Part shown: positions 1 through 5,833 of the stretch, piece after piece | How the letters are laid out: every line of letters begins with the position of its first letter | Position numbering within the stretch: position 1 is the first letter of the stretch | Assembly: GCA_012728155.1 (NCBI GenBank) | Contig: JAAYFR010000045.1 | Coordinates: forward strand, 1-10,579 | DNA from: Bacteroidales bacterium | GTDB taxonomy: Bacteria; Bacteroidota; Bacteroidia; Bacteroidales; Dysgonomonadaceae | Length of the DNA: 10,579 nucleotides | Direction of reading: 5' to 3' | Program-made: the position numbers and the translations under genes | The notes under the pieces: model-generated | What the model saw: only the letters and a program-made list of their open reading frames with translations | What the model was told of the DNA's origin: nothing | The model's database searches: none

Positions 1-693
1 CACACCACTTCCGGGTTGAATATCTTCGGGATAGCAGATCAGGTTGGGGTGACAATCTCCTATTGGCTTAAATCCTACTCCCGGTTGATTACCTCTGAAG
101 ATTCCCAAGAAATCGTGATTCACTTCACCCACTTCGATTTCTCCCTCGAACGGTGCATCCAACGGTTCCTGATATTCCACAATCAACTCATCGCCTCCGA
201 TAGGCTGTACAGGAAGCATATTGATCTCTGTATTATTTTTTTCCGTATAGGAGCCTAAGATCTCCGATTGGTCGGAGTTATAAACGAACAGCTGTGCTCC
301 CGGTGGCAGCCTGAATTTCGAGAAAAGAATGTTCAGCGAGTAGGCTTCTTTAGAGCGGATCCCCACACGCCATACCTTCATATTGCCCGCAATGAAACTG
401 ATTCCGGAGTTATCGGGACGAAGAAATGGATAAAATTTATGAGCAAATTCTAAACTTTTGAAATTTGCCTGATCCTGCTGGGATTGTCGTAATGCTGCCT
501 GGGTATTAAACGAAGGCATCTCCACAAAAAGGTCTATGGCAGGTGTGACACTCCTTGCTCCCATTCCGGCATGAAGCGGAAGGGGTTTACCCCCATGGCT
601 GATTTGTCCCGAAACCGTATGGAAGAGGAAACAGAGGATAAACAGAAGAGCACTCTTCAGGATAGGCCGGAAAGAGTTGGGAATACTTCTCAT
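1..693 (-). CDS. Secreted trypsin-like (lysyl endopeptidase-like) serine protease, N-terminal part
   Basis: This minus-strand reading frame is open from an ATG at 693 to the left edge, giving 231 residues with the C-terminus missing. The N-terminus (MRSIPNSFRPILKS, then a hydrophobic run ALLFILCFLF and VSGQ) is a typical Sec signal peptide. Residues of roughly 50-200 form a beta-rich pro-region, with phrases such as PPGAQLFVYNSD and GGDELIVEYQEP. This is the kind of N-terminal domain seen before the catalytic domain in Bacteroidetes lysyl-endopeptidase-like proteins. The last residues, GDCHPNLICYPED, resemble the cysteine-containing start of the S1 peptidase domain of that family. The catalytic His, Asp and Ser would lie beyond the edge, so activity cannot be judged. 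A -7 box at 797-804 supports the start. The role is probably extracellular protein degradation. A C-terminal sorting domain (type IX secretion) is possible but outside the window. Confidence 0.8.
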   Translation of the reverse strand, partial: MRSIPNSFRPILKSALLFILCFLFHTVSGQISHGGKPLPLHAGMGARSVTPAIDLFVEMPSFNTQAALRQSQQDQANFKSLEFAHKFYPFLRPDNSGISFIAGNMKVWRVGIRSKEAYSLNILFSKFRLPPGAQLFVYNSDQSEILGSYTEKNNTEINMLPVQPIGGDELIVEYQEPLDAPFEGEIEVGEVNHDFLGIFRGNQPGVGFKPIGDCHPNLICYPEDIQPGSGV

Positions 694-796
694 GAATTTG
701 AATCAATTTCAACGTTTTCGTCTGGCTGAATGAACATCGGCAGGTTCGTTTGCATTATGCCAAAACGGGAAAACAACTATATAATGAAAATAATTG

Positions 797-804
797 CAAA
801 TGTA
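797..804 (-). promoter_or_regulatory. Bacteroidetes -7 promoter box for the protease gene
   Basis: Read on the minus strand this is TACATTTG, an exact match to the TAnnTTTG box of the Bacteroidetes primary sigma factor. Transcription would begin near 790, leaving a leader of about 95 bases before the ATG at 693. The -33 element is not clear: a TTG lies about 23 bases upstream. The 694-848 gap holds nothing else that I can support, and no T-run terminator is visible behind the AI-2E-family gene. Confidence 0.5.
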
Positions 805-848
805 AGATTTTTTTTAAGGAGTAGACCCAATTATACATCAATTATTTA

Positions 849-1928
849 CTATGTCTCCTTTTTTCGGAAAAGAATTCCCCCTCTCCCATTTTCTTTCGTG
901 GTAATACGAGGTTGTGCACCCGAACCGGGAATGAAGTCGTGACGATACATATTAAAGAAAAGCAGTAGTAGAGAGATCAATAACGGTCCGAAAATAATTC
1001 CCCAGAATCCGAACATCGCAAGGCCCATGATTACGCCAAAAAAGGTAATCAGCGGATGAATATTTGCCAATTTTTTCTGCAGTACAAACCGAAGGATGGC
1101 GTCCGATCCTCCGATGATAACCAATCCATAAGACAGCAGCAATATCCCTCTCACGATATCACCCTGCAGTAGTGCCGAGATACCGATCGGCACCCATACC
1201 AATCCGGTGCCTACCACAGGGATGATGGTGGTGCAAGCCACCAATACGGCATATACGAGGGGATTGTTAACGCCAAAGAAGAGATAACCCACATAGGCCA
1301 GTATTCCCTGTGTGATGGCAACCACCGGAATGCCGATGGCATTTGCCTGGATAATAGATTTTGTCTCTTGGCGAAGGATTTGTTTGTTCTCCTGGCTGAA
1401 GGGGAGCATCTCGATAGTGGCTTTTTCCAGTGATTGATAGCTTACCAGCATAAAGTAAAGCAAGAAGATAGCAATAATGCTGTTGATAGCCATAGAACTC
1501 ACTCCTGAGACAAGTGTCTGCATGATGGAGGAGCCGACCCGGGGCACGAAGGAGAGATTTTCCGGGGTAAACAGTCCAATTCCAAAACGCTCTTCAATAC
1601 TCTCCGAAAATTCTCTTAAGGTTCTTATGATCTGTGCCGGATCGATACTTATTCCGGAGATAGTATCGGCTGCAAGAAAGCCGAATCCGGTAAGAGGGAT
1701 CAGGATAAACAAGGTTGTGCCCAATACAATGACTGAAGCACTCACCCCTTTTCTCCAGTGATATTTCTCCACCAGTTTCACCATTACCTCTTTCAGGAGA
1801 ACAAAAAGTGTGACAGCACCGAAAAAGCCCCCCAGATAGGGTTGAAGCTCTTTGAAAATGATCATTGATAAGAGCAGGATCAACCCTAAAAGGATAAAAC
1901 GATAATATCGGTCCTTTCCGTCTGGCAT
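849..1928 (-). CDS. AI-2E family (PerM/YdiK-type) transporter
   Basis: This 359-residue polytopic inner-membrane protein has hydrophobic segments at about residues 10-28, 33-46, 62-88 and 145-165, and several between about 200 and 330. The C-terminal stretch IHPLITFFGVIMGLAMFGFW followed by GIIFGPLLISL is the conserved signature of the AI-2E/UPF0118 family. Members have been linked to export of the quorum signal AI-2 or to ion antiport, but most have no tested substrate, so the family name should not be read as a function here. Its ATG (1928-1926) overlaps the TAA of prfB (1930-1928) by one base, forming TAATG. The two genes are therefore almost surely co-transcribed and probably coupled by termination-reinitiation. 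The hydrophilic tail after residue 330 is rich in Arg and Lys, as expected for a cytoplasmic end. Confidence 0.9.
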   Translation of the reverse strand: MPDGKDRYYRFILLGLILLLSMIIFKELQPYLGGFFGAVTLFVLLKEVMVKLVEKYHWRKGVSASVIVLGTTLFILIPLTGFGFLAADTISGISIDPAQIIRTLREFSESIEERFGIGLFTPENLSFVPRVGSSIMQTLVSGVSSMAINSIIAIFLLYFMLVSYQSLEKATIEMLPFSQENKQILRQETKSIIQANAIGIPVVAITQGILAYVGYLFFGVNNPLVYAVLVACTTIIPVVGTGLVWVPIGISALLQGDIVRGILLLSYGLVIIGGSDAILRFVLQKKLANIHPLITFFGVIMGLAMFGFWGIIFGPLLISLLLLFFNMYRHDFIPGSGAQPRITTKENGRGGILFRKKET

Positions 1929-3041
1929 TATGCGTCGCCTCCAAACTCCATTAAATAGGCTTTGATAAATTCATCCAAATCGCCGTCCATGACACCTGTG
2001 ACATCTGATGTCTGATAGTTGGTGCGATGGTCTTTTACACGACGGTCGTCGAATACATAACTGCGGATCTGGGATCCCCACTCAATCTTCTTTTTACCCG
2101 CCTCGATAGCCGCTTGTGCTGTACGGCGTTTCTCAAGCTCTATCTCGTAGAGTTGTGATTTGAGTAACCGCAGGGCATTTTCACGATTGCCCATTTGCGA
2201 ACGGCTTTCGGTATTTTCAATCACTATTTCCTGCTCTTCACCGGTGTCGGGATCCTTGTATTGGTAGTGCAGACGTACACCTGTCTCCACCTTGTTTACA
2301 TTTTGTCCTCCGGCTCCCGACGAACGGAAGGTGTCCCAACTCAGGTTGGCGGGGTTCACCTCTATCTCGATGGAGTCGTCGACCAACGGTACCACGAATA
2401 CCGAAGCAAATGAGGTCATCCGTTTCCCCTGTGCGTTAAACGGGGATACCCGCACCAGCCTGTGTACACCGTTTTCACTTTTCAGGAAACCGTAAGCTAG
2501 GTTGCCCTCCACTTGCAGAGTGGCTGTCTTGATGCCGGCATCATCGCCATCCTGCCAGTTGGTGACTGTGATTTTGTAGTTTTTGCTCTCGCACCAACGC
2601 TGATACATCCGAAAAAGCATCGATGCCCAGTCCTGGCTCTCGGTACCACCCGCACCGGCATTGATCTTTAGTACCGCCCCCAATTGATCTTCTTCGCGAC
2701 GCAGCATGTTCTTTAACTCCAGCTCTTCTATCAACAGAAGTGCATGGCTGTAATTGGTATCTACCTCCGTTTCCGACACAATCCCTTCTTTGGCAAAATC
2801 GAATGCCAGCTGCAACTCATCGGTTGCCGATTTCACCTCCTGATAAGAGCTGATCCAGTATTTTAATTCACGCACCAACTTCATCTGTTGTTCAGCCAGT
2901 TTGGCATCGTTCCAGAAATCGGGTGACTGCGTACGTAATTCTTCCTCTTCTAATTGGATATGCTTTGCATCGATGTCAAAGATACCCCCTCAGCGCAGAC
3001 TCGCGCTCCAACACATCTTTAAGTTGGTCTATCGTTATCAT
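1928..3041 (-). CDS. prfB: Peptide chain release factor 2 (RF2), made by +1 programmed frameshift
   Basis: RF2 recognises UGA and UAA stop codons and triggers peptide release in the ribosome. The gene is two frames. An ATG at 3041 starts 21 codons ending in CTT, then an in-frame TGA (2978-2976). Slipping forward one base gives GAC (2977-2975), and the second frame runs to TAA at 1928, for 370 residues in total (E. coli RF2 has 365). The stop-recognition tripeptide SPF is at about residues 199-201, which marks RF2 rather than RF1. The catalytic GGQ loop (SGAGGQNVN) is at about 244-246. After GGQ, the segment KDPDTGEEQEI is longer than in E. coli, which from memory is usual in Bacteroidetes. 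Opening the frame only at the internal ATG at 2884 would lose the first 52 residues and is wrong. A -7 box lies at 3117-3124, and the downstream AI-2E-family gene overlaps the stop. Confidence 0.97.
2975..2990 (-). other. prfB +1 programmed ribosomal frameshift site
   Basis: Minus-strand sequence AGG GGG TAT CTT TGA C. The Shine-Dalgarno-like AGGGGG lies just upstream of the slippery CTT, followed by the poor-context stop TGA C. As far as I recall, this 16-base core is identical to the E. coli prfB site. When RF2 is scarce, UGA is read slowly, the tRNA on CUU slips to UUU, and translation continues at GAC. RF2 thereby controls its own level. Both flanking frames are RF2-like (RGYL before the site, DIDAKHIQLEEEE after it), so this is a recoding site and not a sequencing error or pseudogene. 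Confidence 0.95.
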
Positions 3042-3108
3042 ATTATATTGGTTATAGTTGTTTTCGTTCGGCTCCTACTTGTTTGAGCTGACGAAAGGGT
3101 GAATAATT

Positions 3109-3258
3109 ATGAGTGACAAAAATAGACAAAAGTTACTGAAATTCCACTATTATAGTCACCCTTACGCACCATTTTTTTCTGTCGGATCTTCATTTGTGGT
3201 TTTTTTGTTATTAGGGGTAGTTGTAATTCTCTTTAGCATACTCTATAGTGTTGAGTAA
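3109..3258 (+). CDS. Possible small single-pass membrane protein (49 aa)
   Basis: This short plus-strand frame runs from ATG at 3109 to TAA at 3256-3258. The N-terminal 15 residues are polar and basic (MSDKNRQKLLKFHYY). Residues 16-25 include SHPYAPFFSV, and about 29-46 are a continuous hydrophobic stretch (FVVFLLLGVVVILFSILY) ending in SVE. This is the layout of a small membrane protein with its positive end in the cytoplasm. I do not recognise a family. An AAAGGG lies about 10 bases before the ATG, which is weak evidence in this phylum. Against it, the first codons overlap the predicted -7 box of prfB on the other strand, the region is T-rich (which favours chance hydrophobic frames), and the only promoter candidate is a one-mismatch box, TATAGTTG at 3053-3060. 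It fills most of an otherwise empty 290-base gap. Confidence 0.35.
   Translation: MSDKNRQKLLKFHYYSHPYAPFFSVGSSFVVFLLLGVVVILFSILYSVE
3117..3124 (-). promoter_or_regulatory. Bacteroidetes -7 promoter box for prfB
   Basis: Read on the minus strand this is TATTTTTG, an exact TAnnTTTG match. Initiation near 3110 would leave a leader of about 70 bases before the prfB ATG at 3041. I see no convincing -33 TTTG. The promoter would drive prfB and the overlapping AI-2E-family gene. Confidence 0.45.
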
Positions 3259-3333
3259 GGGATTTCAGTTAAGGGAAAGAGTTGTAGATGAGCTCTCTGC
3301 TTATGGATGGGGAGAATGAGTTCACCCAGTTGG

Positions 3334-4296
3334 TCAATCAGTATAGATCAATAGGGCTTCACCCGGATTGAGTGCCGATTTCAGTTGAGGGTTCCAGCTC
3401 TTCAACTGATCTACGGTACAGCCATATTTTCTTGAAATGGAGAAGAGTGTTTCGCCCATTTGTATCTTATGATTTGTAGCCTGGGAGGGGGGTGTGATAT
3501 TTTCCTCCTCTCTTAAAGCCATATCACTTTTAACCCGGGGAGAGAGGTTGTTTTCTTCTTTTTCCCGATTTGTAGTTGATGCGAGAGGTGCATTTTTCTG
3601 TGGATCGGCTTGAACAAGAATAACAACTTCTTTTCCTGGTTGATTTTCCTCCTCTCTGCCGGTCATTCTGATTTCCTCTCTTCCAGAGAGAGTCGCTTCA
3701 AAAATAATTGGTTGTGCCACTTCTTTATTTGTTGTGGGAAAATGTCTTGTATCGGTGGATGGCTTACGGCGTGTCACGTAGGATGCATTTTCCTCAAGGA
3801 CTCTTCCCCCACGTAAATAGCGTGATGCGTAATAAGGTTCGGTAGAGGAAGATATGATTACCCCACGGGTAGTGGAAGAATGAATAAATGTAAATCTTCC
3901 GTTGCTAAATGTCTCCGTTACTATTCCCACATGCCCCACATTACCGTTCTTTCTGTTTCCTTCAAAAAAAACAAGATCTCCTTTACGTAGCTCCTCTTTT
4001 CTGGAAATAGTGGGGGTTTGTCTCTCTTGCCCGGCAGAACTGGATTCTAATCGGTAGCCGAATTTTCTAAAAACAAAGGAGGTGTAACCTGAACAATCGA
4101 ATCCGTTAGGCCCTTTTCCCGCATGCCGGTATGGTTTACCAAGGTATTGCTTTCCATATTGAATGATATCGTCCTGTAAAGAGGTGGAGGTTTTACTGCT
4201 GGAGAGAGTGCTTTTCCCTGTGCCACAAGAGAGAAGTGTAAAAAATAGGATTGCCAGTGAAACGACTTTTAACCAGCTGTTATTTCCGTATGTCAT
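3334..4296 (-). CDS. NlpC/P60 peptidoglycan endopeptidase lipoprotein with C-terminal LysM domain
   Basis: The 320-residue protein should be a periplasm-facing lipoprotein that cuts the stem peptides of peptidoglycan. The start is the ATG at 4296, which gives a lipoprotein signal (MTYGNNSWLKVVSLAILFF, then TLLSC) with the lipidated Cys at residue 24. The frame stays open upstream to an ATG at 4383, but that start would bury the signal peptide and lies upstream of the -7 box at 4331-4338. The NlpC/P60 domain covers about residues 40-165: catalytic Cys68 in FDCSGY, His122 in GHVGIV and a third polar residue, His139, in FIHSST. A linker of about 100 residues, rich in Arg, Glu, Ser and Thr, leads to a LysM domain at about 276-318 (HKIQMGETLFSISRKYG...NPQL), which binds glycan. 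The gene is transcribed alone and divergently from the HAD gene. Confidence 0.93.
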   Translation of the reverse strand: MTYGNNSWLKVVSLAILFFTLLSCGTGKSTLSSSKTSTSLQDDIIQYGKQYLGKPYRHAGKGPNGFDCSGYTSFVFRKFGYRLESSSAGQERQTPTISRKEELRKGDLVFFEGNRKNGNVGHVGIVTETFSNGRFTFIHSSTTRGVIISSSTEPYYASRYLRGGRVLEENASYVTRRKPSTDTRHFPTTNKEVAQPIIFEATLSGREEIRMTGREEENQPGKEVVILVQADPQKNAPLASTTNREKEENNLSPRVKSDMALREEENITPPSQATNHKIQMGETLFSISRKYGCTVDQLKSWNPQLKSALNPGEALLIYTD

Positions 4297-4330
4297 AGTA
4301 AACAGGCTGTATAATAACATATATGGGGAA

Positions 4331-4338
4331 CAAAAATA
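4331..4338 (-). promoter_or_regulatory. Bacteroidetes -7 promoter box for the NlpC/P60 lipoprotein gene
   Basis: Read on the minus strand this is TATTTTTG, matching TAnnTTTG. A TTG about 16 bases upstream could be a short-spaced -33 element. Initiation near 4324 would place the start site downstream of the ATG at 4383 and about 28 bases before the ATG at 4296. This decides the start of the lipoprotein. Confidence 0.5.
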
Positions 4339-4423
4339 GGTAAAATAGCTGTGCCAACCGATATTCTTTTTGTTTTTTAACAACAGGAGTGTTGTCGAAA
4401 AGGGGGAATAGGGGAAAAAACAG

Positions 4424-4431
4424 TATCTTTG
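4424..4431 (+). promoter_or_regulatory. Bacteroidetes -7 promoter box for the HAD phosphatase gene
   Basis: TATCTTTG matches TAnnTTTG exactly. Transcription would start at about 4438, only some 15 bases before the ATG at 4453. It would exclude the TTG at 4429 as a start. It lies about 90 bases from the opposing box at 4331-4338, so this is a divergent promoter region. Confidence 0.5.
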
Positions 4432-4452
4432 GTGCTTGCAAAATATTCAATA

Positions 4453-5067
4453 ATGGGGGAATTAAAGAATATCGTTTTTGATTTTGGAGGAGTATTAATT
4501 GACTGGAATCCTCTCTATCTTTATCGGAAAGTTTTTCAAACGGAAGAGGAGATGACCTATTTTCTGGAGCATGTGTGTTGTTATGACTGGAATTTATTGC
4601 AGGATGGGGGCCGTACTCTGGCTGAGGCCACTCGGATCTTACAGGAGCAGCATCCTGAATACCGTGAAGAAATCGCGTTCTATTACGGTCGATGGGATGA
4701 GATGCTGGGTGGAATCATCGCAGAGAATGTGAAACTTATAAAACCTTTAAAAGAGAAATATAGGGTATACGGTCTTACCAACTGGTCGATTGAAACAATC
4801 CCAATTGCCATGGAGCGTTACGATTTTTTCAACCATCTTGACGGAATCGTTGTTTCTGGTGAAGAAAAAATCACAAAACCCAATCCACAACTCTACCAGA
4901 TTCTTTTGGATCGTTATGGCATACAGGCTGCGGAATCGCTTTTTATTGATGATAATTATGCCAATATTGAGACGGCGCAACAGATGGGGTTCCAAACGAT
5001 CCATTTGACAGATAGAGTGAATCTGGAAGAAACACTGAAAGAGAGGGCGCTTTTAGTCGTTCCATAG
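4453..5067 (+). CDS. HAD-superfamily phosphatase (YihX-like, HAD-IA)
   Basis: This 204-residue cytoplasmic hydrolase has the four HAD motifs in order. Motif I is VFDFGGVLID, with the nucleophile Asp10. Motif II is GLTNWS, with Thr109. The motif III lysine is Lys142 in ITKPNP. Motif IV is FIDDNYANIETA, with Asp166/Asp167. The second acidic residue of the usual DxD in motif I is Gly here (DFG), as in YihX-type and related HAD proteins. Residues of roughly 15-90 form the alpha-helical cap typical of subfamily IA. The length fits the family. Likely substrates are sugar phosphates or small phosphoesters, but the substrate cannot be read from sequence. The ATG at 4453 is chosen over an in-frame TTG at 4429 because the latter lies inside the -7 box. 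The gene stands alone, divergent from the lipoprotein gene and convergent with the small exported protein. Confidence 0.92.
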   Translation: MGELKNIVFDFGGVLIDWNPLYLYRKVFQTEEEMTYFLEHVCCYDWNLLQDGGRTLAEATRILQEQHPEYREEIAFYYGRWDEMLGGIIAENVKLIKPLKEKYRVYGLTNWSIETIPIAMERYDFFNHLDGIVVSGEEKITKPNPQLYQILLDRYGIQAAESLFIDDNYANIETAQQMGFQTIHLTDRVNLEETLKERALLVVP

Positions 5068-5121
5068 ATTGGCAGCCAGCTTACTGCAGTTCATGTACTA
5101 TTTCGTAAAGAAGGGCCGCCG

Positions 5122-5160
5122 GGATACTCTTTGGAGTACTCCTATCGGGTTATTGTTTTA
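5122..5160 (+). terminator. Weak candidate terminator after the HAD gene
   Basis: GGATACTC (5122-5129), loop TTTG, then GAGTA-C-TCC (5134-5142) forms an eight-pair stem with one bulged C. Twelve bases further on is a T-rich tract, TTATTGTTTTA. The T-run does not touch the stem, so this may only be an RNA end-protecting hairpin between two convergent genes. Confidence 0.3.
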
Positions 5161-5524
5161 TCTCTTGCTTACGGGTAAACTCGATCGATAACTTGCCCAT
5201 GGAGGTGTCGGCTCTACCTTTTATCTCTTTTTTCTCTTTCCAGATGACAACTTGTACATTTTCCCCTACATAGAGTGCCGTTGTCAGTTTTCCGTCCACT
5301 TCTTTCAATTCCTGGTTTTTTACATTTAGCTGAGGACTTGTAATATCCGCCACACACTTCCCTTTTAGCTGCTTTACTGTTACCTGGTAGTCCTGATAAC
5401 CATACGGGGCATTGGCCACTTTCACTTTCCACACACCTTCTACTGCTTTGGTCAGATCACTTGCATAGGTGGTTGTGAAGAGGCTTAATAACAGTACTAC
5501 TGATAAAACTTCAATTCTTTTCAT
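5150..5524 (-). CDS. Small exported protein of unknown function
   Basis: This is a 124-residue protein. The N-terminus, MKRIEVLSVVLLLSLFTTTYA, is a clear Sec signal peptide with likely cleavage after TYA, giving a mature protein of about 103 residues with no lipobox. The mature part starts SDLTKAVEGVWKVKVANAPYGYQDY and alternates short beta-strand-like segments (YQVTVKQL, TTALYVGENVQVVIW, IKGRADTSMGKLSIEFTR). This suggests a compact beta-barrel or lipocalin-like fold. The pattern GxWKVxVxxAPYGYQ followed by a late SMGKLxxxxTR resembles small Bacteroidetes proteins of unknown function that I recall only loosely, so I assign no family. The single Cys in the mature part (KGKCVADI) makes an internal disulfide unlikely. 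The gene has its own -7 box at 5610-5617 and looks monocistronic. Confidence 0.82.
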   Translation of the reverse strand: MKRIEVLSVVLLLSLFTTTYASDLTKAVEGVWKVKVANAPYGYQDYQVTVKQLKGKCVADITSPQLNVKNQELKEVDGKLTTALYVGENVQVVIWKEKKEIKGRADTSMGKLSIEFTRKQEIKQ

Positions 5525-5609
5525 TTTATATCATTTTTCGGTTTAATTGATTGATGAACAGGAGCTGTATAATCTCCAGTGACGTAGAGATATAGAGATA
5601 TCTTCAACG

Positions 5610-5617
5610 CAAAAGTA
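5610..5617 (-). promoter_or_regulatory. Bacteroidetes -7 promoter box for the small exported protein
   Basis: Read on the minus strand this is TACTTTTG, matching TAnnTTTG. Transcription from about 5603 would give a leader of nearly 80 bases before the ATG at 5524. That leader contains a small inverted repeat, GGAG (5560-5563) with CTCC (5574-5577), and an imperfect GAGATAT repeat at 5586-5602. Neither resembles a known element. Confidence 0.45.
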
Positions 5618-5703
5618 GTAAATTTATTTATGATTCGCCTCTTATAGAAAGAACCGATCATACATTTTAACCATTATTCGGAACCATCAGCCTGTTTTAT
5701 TAT

Positions 5704-5711
5704 TACCTTTG
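5704..5711 (+). promoter_or_regulatory. Bacteroidetes -7 promoter box for metK
   Basis: TACCTTTG matches TAnnTTTG exactly. Transcription would start near 5718, giving a leader of about 116 bases before metK. The riboswitch-like element starts about 8 bases after this predicted 5' end. No clear -33 TTTG is visible. Confidence 0.5.
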
Positions 5712-5725
5712 TCAGTGATAAATGA

Positions 5726-5776
5726 GTGTGGAGAGATTTGAACTGCTTGCAACCACAGAAAAAAATGCTAAAATCC
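5726..5776 (+). promoter_or_regulatory. SAM-II-type riboswitch aptamer in the metK leader
   Basis: The element has the H-type pseudoknot plan of the SAM-II aptamer. P1 is TGTGG (5727-5731) paired with CCACA (5753-5757), five perfect pairs. The P1 loop carries the conserved GATTT (5735-5739), then CTTGCAACCAC (5746-5756). After a purine-rich spacer comes GCTAAA (5767-5772), the conserved 3' strand containing the ligand-contacting U and A residues. GC at 5767-5768 can pair with GC at 5749-5750, as in the P2 helix of SAM-II. From GATTT to TTGCAA the spacing is the same 18 bases as in the metX SAM-II RNA as I remember it. The outer part of P2 (a CC/GG pairing in metX) is not evident, so SAM-V or a divergent subtype is possible. 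Position just after the promoter of the SAM synthetase gene fits SAM feedback control. The RNA should bind S-adenosylmethionine and lower metK expression. Confidence 0.72.
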
Positions 5777-5833
5777 TTTACTGCATTTCCTTTCTTCATT
5801 GCTTCGGTTCGTTTAATTTTTATAAGATTTAAA

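Noticed and set aside
16..453. Two plus-strand frames opposite the protease gene
   Set aside because: The minus strand is open throughout and encodes a signal peptide and a recognisable secreted-protease pro-region, so the plus-strand frames are shadows.
2976..2978. The in-frame TGA in prfB as a disabling mutation
   Set aside because: It sits in the canonical RF2 recoding context, and both flanking frames encode RF2 sequence.
4297..4383. A longer NlpC/P60 protein starting at 4383
   Set aside because: It would put 29 residues before a perfect lipoprotein signal, and the -7 box lies downstream of that ATG.
5559..5602. GGAG/CTCC inverted repeat and GAGATAT repeats as an operator or riboswitch
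   Set aside because: The stem has only four pairs and the repeats are short and A/T-rich. They match nothing I know and are compatible with chance.
5726..5833. A 36-codon N-terminal extension of metK in frame with the gene
   Set aside because: MetK proteins start at MNYFFTSESVSEGHPDK. The extension does not look like the family and coincides with the riboswitch-like leader and its promoter-proximal sequence.
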